Assembly: GCA_946220865.1 (NCBI GenBank)
Contig: CAMJYM010000006.1
Location: forward strand, 38,595 to 102,594
Length of the DNA: 64,000 nucleotides
DNA from: an uncultured Clostridia bacterium
Lineage (GTDB): Bacteria; Bacillota; Clostridia; Saccharofermentanales; DTU023
Reading direction: 5' to 3'
This document shows, piece after piece, positions 57,770 through 64,000 of this stretch (position 1 is its first letter; each line of letters opens with the position of its first letter). The notes under the pieces were generated by a model. It was given only the letters and a program-made list of their open reading frames with translations. It did not search any database and was not told the DNA's origin. The position numbers and the translations under genes are program-made.

Positions 57770-58909
57770 ATGTTCACTCGAAAACGCGTATGCAAAGCCC
57801 TGATTTTTCTTTTACTTTTCAGCTTCTTGAGCGGCCTTCCGGTTTTAGTCCAGGCCAAGCCCGAGGAAAGCAAGTTTGTCCCGCTCACCCAGGAAGAAAT
57901 TAAGGATCATCCGACGACCCCGGAATCCACGGAAAAACAGTATCCTCTGGAAGAGGAGTACCAGAAAATTCTGGATGCAAAGCCTGAAAAAACAAGCTAC
58001 CCCTTTACCCTGCATACCTTCAATGCTGCGAAGGAAAGGGTGGAGTTTGAGGTTAAAAAGGCGCCGGAAAAGGTATGGGTGCAGAATCAGAATAACATTG
58101 AAGTGATGCTGGCTCTGGGCCTTGAAGATCGTATCGTCGGAGCCTGTGGGATGGATGATAAGATCGATGAAAAGTATGAAAAGGCCTTTGCTAAGCTGAA
58201 TTACTTTGATCGTCGTCCGACCCGTGAAGATGTGCTGCAGCTCGAACCCGATTTTATCCTGGGCTGGTATTCCACTTTTGACGAGAAGTATATCGGCGAT
58301 GTGGACTTTTACCATAAGCGCGGCATTGGGACGTACATGTCCTTGAATAGTGCCTGCCGCGGCAAAGTGCCTCAATCCATTTATCATGAATGTGTAGATA
58401 TTCTGACCATTGGTAAGATCTTCGATGTGCAGGAAAAGGCGCGTAAGCTGGTCGATGAAATTCTCGATGAAAAAGAAAAAATCAACGAGTATTTGAAAGA
58501 TAAAGAGCGCAAGACCGTGGCTGTGCTGGAGGATGAAGGCGGTACCTACCGCGTTTATTCCGAGCAGACGCTGGGAGGCAACATCGCCATCAATGGCGGT
58601 GCGAACCTGGTGGTTGGCAAGGGGGTCTACCGTGCGAACATCAGCGCAGAAGATCTGATCCTGGCTAACCCTGAGGCGATTTTTATGGTCTGGTATGACG
58701 GCTATGAGCTGGATGGCAAAGAGATCAAAGGTGAAGACCTGAGCAAGATCATCACAGATAATCCGAAGTTTGCTTCCCTGCAGGCGGTGAAAAACAAGCA
58801 GGTCTTTGCGGTAAATCTGACCGGTATTTATTGCAGTGGTCTGCACACCCTGGATGGCATTCTCGCTTTCTCGAAGAATCTTTACCCGGAACTTTATGAA
58901 GAAAAGTAA
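57770..58909 (+). CDS. btuF: Cobalamin/corrinoid ABC transporter substrate-binding protein (BtuF-like)
   Basis: This 379-residue class III binding protein has a Sec signal peptide (residues 1-28, ALIFLLLFSFLSGLPVLVQA) and, unusually for a Gram-positive-type cell, no lipobox Cys. The helical-backbone fold shows NNIEVMLALGLEDRIVGACGM, LEPDFILGWYS and NIAINGGANLV. Family members bind ferric siderophores, haem or cobalamin; the cobalamin riboswitch immediately upstream makes a corrinoid the best guess. The start follows GAGAGG. The gene overlaps the permease gene by 14 bases. Confidence 0.88.
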   Translation: MFTRKRVCKALIFLLLFSFLSGLPVLVQAKPEESKFVPLTQEEIKDHPTTPESTEKQYPLEEEYQKILDAKPEKTSYPFTLHTFNAAKERVEFEVKKAPEKVWVQNQNNIEVMLALGLEDRIVGACGMDDKIDEKYEKAFAKLNYFDRRPTREDVLQLEPDFILGWYSTFDEKYIGDVDFYHKRGIGTYMSLNSACRGKVPQSIYHECVDILTIGKIFDVQEKARKLVDEILDEKEKINEYLKDKERKTVAVLEDEGGTYRVYSEQTLGGNIAINGGANLVVGKGVYRANISAEDLILANPEAIFMVWYDGYELDGKEIKGEDLSKIITDNPKFASLQAVKNKQVFAVNLTGIYCSGLHTLDGILAFSKNLYPELYEEK

Positions 58910-60008
58910 ATTGAAACACTCTTTAACTGCGGGGGTGCGGCAAGCCGCGCCCCCTTATTTTGTCATGCTCCTTTTGCTGACGCTGCTCCTGCTTTCTCTG
59001 CCGGCTGCTGTGACTCTGGGTTCAGCTCCCATTCCGCCCGGAGAAATCTATCGCGTGATCTGGTATCACCTGACGGAAAGCATCTTAGGCGCCGGTAAGG
59101 GTTTGGGCGATGCAGCGCGATACGGTCAGGGTTCCCTGAGTGATATTGTCTGGTTTGTTCGTCTGCCGCGTCTGGTGCTGGCGATTGGGGTTGGCTCCTG
59201 TCTTTCGGTCAGTGGTGTGGTCATGCAGGCTGTGGTGCGCAATCCGATGGCGGATCCTTATGTTCTGGGCATCTCTTCCGGGGCTTGCCTGGGAGCGATC
59301 CTGGCGATTGTTTTTGGTCTGGGTGCGGTCTTTGGCAGTGCCGCCGTGGGCAGCCTGGCGTTTATCGGAGCGTTTGTTATCTCGCTTTCCGTAGTGGCCC
59401 TGGCCAATTTGGGCGGAAAAGCAAACTCGGTTAAGCTGGTCCTGGCAGGCACAGCGGTTGCCGCCATTTGTTCAGCGGTGAGCAGCTTTCTGCTCTATGT
59501 CATCAACACATCGAGCGGCGCGGTAGAATCGGTCATGCGCTGGATGCTCGGCAGTCTGGCGGCAGCGACCTGGGAAAACAATCTCATGATTCTCCCTGTG
59601 GCTCTGATCGGCTTGCTCTTTTTCTGGAGCCAGTACCGGGCTTTGAATTTGATGCTCCTGGGAGATGAAGCGGCGATGACCCTGGGCATGTCCCTGAAAA
59701 ACCGGCGGACGATGTATCTTCTTGTGGCGTCGCTGCTGGTTGGTTTTGCCGTTTACAGTGCTGGTATTCTTGGCTTTGTCGGGCTGGTTATCCCGCATAT
59801 GGTGCGCCTCTTATTCGGCAATGAGCACAAGTTCCTGCTGCCCTTGACATCCTTACTGGGTTCGATCTTCCTTCTCTGGGCCGATGTCCTCTGCCGGGTG
59901 ATTATTCCGCGCACAGAACTGCCCATCGGCATACTGACTTCACTGATCGGTGCGCCGCTTTTCATTATTTTGATGGCTAAGTCAAGTTACAGCTTCGGAG
60001 TGGACTAA
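58896..60008 (+). CDS. btuC: FecCD/BtuC-family permease
   Basis: This 370-residue inner-membrane permease has about ten helices. Family motifs: RLPRLVLAIGVGSCLSVSGVVMQAVVRNPMADPYVLGISSGACLGA and, near the end, GFVGLVIPHMVRLLFGNEHKFLLPLTSLLGSIFLLWADVLCR, which contains the coupling loop to the ATPase. The start at 58896 is inside the btuF end. Its stop overlaps the ATPase start (TAATG). It forms a btuF-btuC-btuD operon under the cobalamin riboswitch. Confidence 0.92.
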   Translation: MKKSKLKHSLTAGVRQAAPPYFVMLLLLTLLLLSLPAAVTLGSAPIPPGEIYRVIWYHLTESILGAGKGLGDAARYGQGSLSDIVWFVRLPRLVLAIGVGSCLSVSGVVMQAVVRNPMADPYVLGISSGACLGAILAIVFGLGAVFGSAAVGSLAFIGAFVISLSVVALANLGGKANSVKLVLAGTAVAAICSAVSSFLLYVINTSSGAVESVMRWMLGSLAAATWENNLMILPVALIGLLFFWSQYRALNLMLLGDEAAMTLGMSLKNRRTMYLLVASLLVGFAVYSAGILGFVGLVIPHMVRLLFGNEHKFLLPLTSLLGSIFLLWADVLCRVIIPRTELPIGILTSLIGAPLFIILMAKSSYSFGVD

Positions 60009-60775
60009 TGGATATTCAAGTTAAAAATCTGTCGATCCGTCTGGGCAAAAGGCAGATTCTCAACAGCGTCAGCCTCCAGGCCCGGGAGGGCTGCTTTACC
60101 GGCCTGATCGGTCCCAATGGCTCAGGTAAAAGCACACTCTTGAAGTGTATCTACAGGATCCTCCAGCCGGACTCCGGTCAAATCCTTCTGGGAGGCCGTG
60201 AGCTTTGGGGCATGTCGGTTCGCGACTCGGCAAAAGCGCTTGCTGTCCTCGCGCAGAACAGTGAGTTGCCCTTTGACTTCAGCGTAGAAAAAATGGTACT
60301 GATGGGCCGTTATCCCCATAAGAACGCTTTGGAAAGTGATTCTGCCCTGGACTACGAATGGGTCGAAAAAGCCCTCAGGCTGGTGGACCTTCTCGATTAC
60401 CGCGAACGTATGTTTTCCACCCTGTCAGGAGGGGAGAAGCAGCGTGTGCTTCTGGCCCGCGCCCTCGCTCAGGATACCCCGATCCTGATTTTAGATGAGC
60501 CGACCAATCACCTGGACATTAAATTTCAGCTCCAGGTCATGAGCCTCTGTCAACAAATGAAAAAGACGGTCATTTCCGCCGTCCATGATCTGAATATTGC
60601 AGCGCAGTTCTGCGATCATGTCTTCGCCCTCAAAGGAGGCTCTATGGTGGCGGACGGCAGTCCAGATGAGCTTTTTACATCGTCCTTTATCCGTGAGCTC
60701 TATGAAACGGAAGCCGAAAGAGTTACGGATCGCGAGGGTAAGCCGAGAATCTTTTTTTACGCGTCAAAACCCTGA
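60008..60775 (+). CDS. btuD: ABC transporter ATPase (BtuD/FecE-like)
   Basis: This 255-residue ATPase has Walker A GPNGSGKST (about residues 36-44), the Q loop (LAQNSELPFDF), signature LSGGEKQRVLLARALAQ, Walker B LILDEPTNHLDI and switch His in SAVHDLNIAAQFCDHVFAL. It energises the BtuC permease. The last 200 bp and the next 50 bp of flanking DNA recur in degraded form at 63281-63528. Confidence 0.93.
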   Translation: MDIQVKNLSIRLGKRQILNSVSLQAREGCFTGLIGPNGSGKSTLLKCIYRILQPDSGQILLGGRELWGMSVRDSAKALAVLAQNSELPFDFSVEKMVLMGRYPHKNALESDSALDYEWVEKALRLVDLLDYRERMFSTLSGGEKQRVLLARALAQDTPILILDEPTNHLDIKFQLQVMSLCQQMKKTVISAVHDLNIAAQFCDHVFALKGGSMVADGSPDELFTSSFIRELYETEAERVTDREGKPRIFFYASKP

Positions 60776-60850
60776 CACGATAGCCTGCTTGCCAGAGCGT
60801 CTTACAAAAGAATTCTTCCTCTTAAAACTTCATCCCTTTTGCGGCAAAAT

Positions 60851-60868
60851 TATACCCGTAAAGGTGTA
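60851..60868. promoter_or_regulatory. hip operator O1
   Basis: TATACCC-GTAA-AGGTGTA is an imperfect copy of the O2 palindrome, centred 41 bp before O2. Confidence 0.6.
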
Positions 60869-60890
60869 CTTTCTAATTACCACCAGTAAT

Positions 60891-60910
60891 ATATACCCTT
60901 TAGGGTATAT
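60891..60910. promoter_or_regulatory. hip operator O2
   Basis: ATATACCC-TTTA-GGGTATAT is a perfect eight-base inverted repeat with a four-base spacer, upstream of the hip promoter. Confidence 0.75.
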
Positions 60911-60925
60911 TAGACAGCATTATTC

Positions 60926-60954
60926 TTGAATAAGCACCCGATAGGGTATAAAAT
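60926..60954 (+). promoter_or_regulatory. hip promoter with operator O3 between -35 and -10
   Basis: TTGAAT (60926-60931), 17 bp, TAAAAT (60949-60954). Operator O3 (AGCACCC-GATA-GGGTATA, 60933-60950) fills the spacer, 41 bp from O2. Binding there would block polymerase. Confidence 0.65.
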
Positions 60955-60983
60955 TAAAAAGAATTACCCGGAGGTGTGAAATA

Positions 60984-61187
60984 ATGAACCCGATTGCAGA
61001 ATTTGTTAAGCGAAACAGGAAAGCGACAGGTTTGACGCAAGAACAATTCGCTTTGCGTTCGGGTCTTGGGCTTAGATTTGTGCGTGAACTTGAACAGGGC
61101 AAAGAAACCGTGCGCATGGATAAGGTAAATGTTGCACTTGCCATGTTTAACGCTCAAGCAGTTGCTCAAAAGAAGGTGGATAGATGA
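60984..61187 (+). CDS. hipB: HipB-like antitoxin/transcription regulator
   Basis: This 67-residue HTH_XRE protein (NPIAEFVKRNRKATGLTQEQFALRSGLGLRFVRELEQGKETVRMDKVNVALAMF) is almost only the DNA-binding domain. As in HipB, it should dimerise and bind the TATACCC-N4-GGGTATA operators just upstream to repress its own operon. Ribosome binding site: CGGAGG. The stop overlaps the next start by four bases (ATGA). It is first of a three-gene hipB-hipS-hipT-type operon. Confidence 0.9.
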   Translation: MNPIAEFVKRNRKATGLTQEQFALRSGLGLRFVRELEQGKETVRMDKVNVALAMFNAQAVAQKKVDR

Positions 61188-61513
61188 GTGGATTCAGAAC
61201 GGCCTACGTTTATGTGAGAAATGATTTTGCCGGTATCCTCAAAGAGACCGATGCTGGCTACTCTTTCAAATACGATACAGCTTACATACAAAAAGAAAAT
61301 GCGTCTGCTGTTTCGCTTACTTTGCCGTTACGGGTTGAGGCTTACAACTCGGGAATCTTATTCCCATTTTTCGACGGACTTATACCCGAAGGTTGGCTAT
61401 TTAAAATTGTAACGATTAATTGGAAAATCGACAGTCACGACCGCTTTGGAGTTCTTCTTGTGGCCTGCAGGGATGGAATTGGTAATGTTTCAATCAGGGG
61501 GGGTATTGAATGA
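61184..61513 (+). CDS. HipS-like protein (HipA N-terminal subdomain as a separate gene)
   Basis: This 109-residue protein matches the N-terminal subdomain of HipA (Couple_hipA): RTAYVYVRNDFAGILKETDAGYSFKYDTAYI, SLTLPLRVEAYNSGILFPFFDGLIPEGWL and DRFGVLLVACRDGIGNVSI. In the known tripartite HipBST system this separate subunit, HipS, is the antitoxin that neutralises HipT. It overlaps both neighbours by four bases, so the three proteins are translationally coupled. The activity assignment rests on gene order and domain split. Confidence 0.85.
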   Translation: MSGFRTAYVYVRNDFAGILKETDAGYSFKYDTAYIQKENASAVSLTLPLRVEAYNSGILFPFFDGLIPEGWLFKIVTINWKIDSHDRFGVLLVACRDGIGNVSIRGGIE

Positions 61514-62457
61514 ATTGTTTATGTTGTGGCAGGCCTTTACTTACTCCTGATGAAACGGGATGGCATAAGGCTTGCATTAAGCGATTTTTCGGTATAGCAA
61601 AGCTTCCGGAAATCGCCATTGATGATAAGACTTTAAACCAATTAGCATCCGAAACAATCAACCAGGGATTTACCGTTCCGGGAGTTCAGAAAAAACTATC
61701 GTTACACTTGGCAAGTGACGGCAAAGAGCCGAGATTAACCCTTGTAAACTTTCCGACAGGCTATATCCTGAAACCGCAGGTTGCTGAATTTAAAGCACTG
61801 CCTGAGTCGGAACAGTTAATCATGTCAATGGCTGATATGGCGGGAATTTCAACCGTTCCGCACGCTCTCATCAAAGGAAACACAGGACTTGCTTATATCA
61901 CTAAAAGGGTTGACCGTCATCTCAAATGCAATCAACTCGAAATGTTGGCCATGGAAGATTTCTGTCAGCTTGATCAAAGACTTACCGAGGACAAGTACAA
62001 GGGCTCATACGAGCGTTGTGCAAAGATCATTAAGCAGTATTCATCGAGGGTAGGTATAGATATAACTGAGTTTTTTATTAGACTTGCTTTCTGCTTTATT
62101 GTGGGTAATTCTGATATGCATTTAAAAAACTTCTCCCTCATTGAAACAGCTGAAGGTTCGGGAGAATATGTTCTTTCGCCTGCATACGATCTACTTCCGG
62201 TAAATGCGATTATTCCTGCAGATAAGGAACAATTCGCACTTGCGATGAATGGTAGAAAAGCGAATATCCGCAAAAGTGATTTCCTGAAGCTTGCCGAAAA
62301 CTGCGACATAACTCTTTCAATAGCGAAAAAACTCATTCAAAGTGTCGTACGACATAGTCCGAAGTGGATGGAAATGTGTGATAAATCACTGCTTCCTTCT
62401 GAATTAAAAAAGAGATTGAATAAGATCATTGCTGAAAGGACGGATTGTTTGAAATGA
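61510..62457 (+). CDS. HipT-like Ser/Thr kinase toxin (HipA C-terminal)
   Basis: This 315-residue HipA_C kinase has an N-terminal Cys cluster (MNCLCCGRPL...HKAC), likely a small zinc site, then the ATP-loop region TVPGVQKKLSLHL. Catalytic Asp202 lies in GNSDMHLKNFSL and the metal-binding Asp227 in SPAYDLLPV. HipT kinases phosphorylate a tRNA synthetase (TrpS in the E. coli case). The Ser-x-Ser autophosphorylation pair described before GVQ in HipT appears here as Thr55-Val-Pro, so autoregulation may differ. It starts within the hipS stop (ATGA). A 140-bp piece is duplicated at 63529-63677. Confidence 0.87.
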   Translation: MNCLCCGRPLLTPDETGWHKACIKRFFGIAKLPEIAIDDKTLNQLASETINQGFTVPGVQKKLSLHLASDGKEPRLTLVNFPTGYILKPQVAEFKALPESEQLIMSMADMAGISTVPHALIKGNTGLAYITKRVDRHLKCNQLEMLAMEDFCQLDQRLTEDKYKGSYERCAKIIKQYSSRVGIDITEFFIRLAFCFIVGNSDMHLKNFSLIETAEGSGEYVLSPAYDLLPVNAIIPADKEQFALAMNGRKANIRKSDFLKLAENCDITLSIAKKLIQSVVRHSPKWMEMCDKSLLPSELKKRLNKIIAERTDCLK

Positions 62458-62637
62458 CGAAATCTGTTTGCCTCAGATGCCTTCTTTGTCCGGCGCAGAC
62501 GGACTCACGGACTTCCCCTGGGAGACATTGAAAAGAAAATATTGATTTTTAAAAAATAACTGTTAATATAAACATATCATTAGCGATTAAGCTGATGAAG
62601 CTATTAAGCTGACGCATTAATTAAAAGGAGGCCAGCA

Positions 62638-63156
62638 ATGGATCAAAAACGAGTCATTAAGATTGCAGCTATTTTTTTACTTGTGTTCGTATGTGTCAAT
62701 TCTGCTTTAGTTTGGGCTCAGCAGGACGTTTCAGCAGAGACAATTTCTGTTTCCCGCAATGGTTATGACATTAAGCTTAATAATCTGGAAAAAGCAGCCA
62801 ATGGATTTTTTATTGTGACAACAGTGGCCAGGTGCAATTCTGACCTTGAGCTGGGTCTCTTGCGCGCCTATCCTGAAAGGCCGATCAGTCAAACTTTTAT
62901 TCATAAGTTTTATGATCGTAATGGCCTTTTGGCAGCTCTCTTTTACGACACCATCAGCGGTCTTTGTTCTGAACATGAAAATTATGCGCAAATCACTGGA
63001 ATGTCAGGCTATTTTACAGGTGAGATGGCGCAATATTTTAGCAGTTCGTCATCGTTCAATGGCAGTACCGGCTATTCAACCGTCTATTTCAGTGGAATAC
63101 CTCTGACAACGATTACTTACGTCATTCATAAGAATGGGACAATCAGTCTGGAATAA
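62638..63156 (+). CDS. Small secreted protein of unknown function
   Basis: This 172-residue protein is not recognised as any family. It has an N-terminal Sec signal (VIKIAAIFLLVFVCVNSALVWA, probable cleavage after AWAQ or near VSA-ET). The mature part is rich in Ser, Tyr and aromatic beta-strand patterns (AANGFFIVTTVARC, FFSG-type SSSSSFNGSTGYSTVYFSGIPLTTITYV), with two cysteines (CNSD, GLCSEH) that could pair. The strong AAAGGAGG before ATG supports it as a real gene. It is flanked upstream by hipT and downstream by a terminator. AT-rich. Confidence 0.75.
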   Translation: MDQKRVIKIAAIFLLVFVCVNSALVWAQQDVSAETISVSRNGYDIKLNNLEKAANGFFIVTTVARCNSDLELGLLRAYPERPISQTFIHKFYDRNGLLAALFYDTISGLCSEHENYAQITGMSGYFTGEMAQYFSSSSSFNGSTGYSTVYFSGIPLTTITYVIHKNGTISLE

Positions 63157-63243
63157 TTATTATTATTTTAAGTCCATCAAAATAGATGCTGCAATATGAA
63201 GTCCTCAAACATAGAGGACGCAAAATGTAGTCTTCAATCATTA

Positions 63244-63272
63244 AAACCGCCGAAACCATCGGCGGTTTTTTT
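63244..63272 (+). terminator. Terminator after the secreted protein gene
   Basis: AAACCGCCG (63244-63252) pairs with CGGCGGTTT (63260-63268) and runs into a T tract. Confidence 0.9.
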
Positions 63273-63280
63273 GTGATGGC

Positions 63281-63528
63281 TTCAGCCGTACATGATCTGA
63301 ATATTGTAGCGCAATTCTGCGATCATGTCTTCGCCCTGAAAGAAGGCTCTATGGTCGCCGATGGAAGCTCTGATGAGCTTTTTACTTCGGCCTTTATCCG
63401 TGAGCTTTATGAAACAGAAGCCGAAAGAGTTTTGGATCGCGAGGGTAAGCCGAGAATCTTTTTTTACGCGTAAAAACCCTGACATGATAGCCTGCTTGCC
63501 AGTTCGTTTTACAAAAGGATTCTTTCTC
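63281..63528 (+). pseudogene. Degraded duplicate of the btuD 3' end and its downstream flank
   Basis: The frame encodes SAVHDLNIVAQFCDHVFALKEGSMVADG and continues to REGKPRIFFYA, matching the last 66 residues of the ATPase at 60576-60775. The noncoding flank (CCTGACAYGATAGCCTGCTTGCCAG...) also matches. It has no Walker A, signature or start context, so it is a remnant. It ends in TTCTTTCTC, where similarity jumps to hipT. Confidence 0.88.
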
Positions 63529-63690
63529 GTTGAAAGAGTTGAAGGTTCGGGAAAATATGTTTTTCGCCTGCTTACGATCTATATCCAGTGAATGCGATTA
63601 TTCCTGCAGATAAGGAACAATTTACACTTGCGATGAACGGTAGTAAAACGAATATCCGCAAAAGCGATTTCCTGTAATTTGCTTCGAGCT
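63529..63690 (+). pseudogene. Degraded duplicate of an internal hipT fragment
   Basis: This segment matches 62140-62300 of hipT (GAAGGTTCGGGA, GCGATTATTCCTGCAGATAA, AATATCCGCAAAAG). It has frameshifts and stops, including TGA after ATATCCAG and TAA after TTCCTG. It is joined directly to the btuD remnant, so about 1.3 kb with hipB, hipS and the first half of hipT is missing from this copy. Confidence 0.88.
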
Positions 63691-63800
63691 GCTCTCAATT
63701 TGGATTCTCCAAATTCTGCTTAAGTCTGCGAGGTGGAGGCAATTTTGCTTGACTGAGAGCCTACTCAAGTTTCGGATTTTCAGAATTTTAGACAAATTTT

Positions 63801-63928
63801 CAAGTAGTGGACGGTTAGCCTCAGCGAACTAAGGCTCAAACCATCCACAACTTGATAACTTGCACGCCAAACCATCCACTACTGGGATTCTTGCACGCGG
63901 GCCCATCCACTAGTTGCTAACTTGCATG
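63801..63928. repeat. Three 31-bp direct repeats plus one inverted half-copy at the window edge
   Basis: CCATCCAC begins at 63841, 63872 and 63903, exactly 31 bp apart; each unit ends TTGCACGC, TTGCACGC or TTGCATG. CAAGTAGTGGACGG (63801-63814) is an inverted copy of the CCATCCACTACTTG type. This resembles the multiple terminal repeats of some insertion sequences (for example IS21-like), but no transposase is inside the window. Confidence 0.65.
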
Positions 63929-64000
63929 AAAATCAGAAAAACCAAGGTCACGTCCGTAAAATGGTGTAAAAGCAGAAAAAGAGCCAGAGGTCAATCACCT

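Noticed and set aside
60533..60775. Second functional ABC ATPase encoded at 63273-63473
   Set aside because: That frame contains only the C-terminal 66 residues without Walker A or signature, so it is a remnant of the gene ending here.
63841..63928. CRISPR array
   Set aside because: The 31-bp period has no conserved-repeat/variable-spacer alternation and only three units; the similarity runs through the whole unit.

Overview
The window looks like a piece of chromosome from an anaerobic member of the Bacillota, probably Clostridia-like. This is an inference from gene families: a GlpP antiterminator, the GlpA-like/GlpB-like/DUF1667 glycerol-3-phosphate set, EFR1-type ferrodoxin, SelB, anaerobic ThiH (rather than ThiO), and strong GGAGG-type ribosome binding sites. 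Most of it has moderate GC. The regions 18.5-23.1, 55.5-57.3 and 60.9-63.2 kb are visibly more AT-rich and look more recently acquired.

Layout. 0-10.5 kb: the 3' part of selB; a pntA-pntAB-pntB transhydrogenase operon in which the last gene carries its NADP-binding domain III twice; tcdA on the minus strand; an old-yellow-enzyme type flavoprotein; and a Gfo/Idh/MocA dehydrogenase. 10.6-17.1 kb: an AbrB/PIN toxin-antitoxin pair with a palindromic operator, a YgjP-like metallopeptidase, an NADP-dependent secondary alcohol dehydrogenase, a CobW-type GTPase, tRNA-Phe and tRNA-Asp, and an AlbA/Schlafen-type regulator. 17.1-24.7 kb: a secreted cyclophilin; a permease and isochorismatase-like hydrolase divergent from a PocR-domain histidine kinase and AraC-type response regulator; a ferrodoxin; and a DJ-1 protein.

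25-39.4 kb is a three-carbon metabolism region. It holds dhaK-dhaL and a giant DhaM that carries EIIA, HPr and a complete enzyme I; a peroxiredoxin; the glycerol-3-phosphate oxidation operon; glpP; glpK-glpF; and a small transaldolase. The minus-strand leaders of the glpA-like operon and of glpK each contain an early intrinsic terminator preceded by the same short motif, which fits GlpP-controlled antitermination. Glycerol would enter through GlpF, be phosphorylated by GlpK and be oxidised by the GlpA-like/GlpB-like/DUF1667 proteins. Dihydroxyacetone would be phosphorylated by DhaKLM.

39.9-48.9 kb: rho with a roughly 270-residue insertion, a pit-DUF47 phosphate pair, a heterodimeric ABC exporter, and 5-formyl-THF cyclo-ligase. 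49-54.8 kb: a TPP riboswitch followed by thiS-thiF-thiG-thiH-thiE-thiD and thiamine pyrophosphokinase, with degenerate repeats of gene 3' ends in the spacers. 55-57.3 kb: tRNA-Leu, initiator tRNA and a DUF262 (GmrSD-like) gene. 57.4-60.8 kb: a cobalamin riboswitch and a btuFCD-like transporter. 60.8-64 kb: a split-HipA (HipB/HipS/HipT-type) module with three operators exactly 41 bp apart, a small secreted protein, a degraded partial duplication of the transporter-to-hipT interval, and three 31-bp repeats at the window edge.
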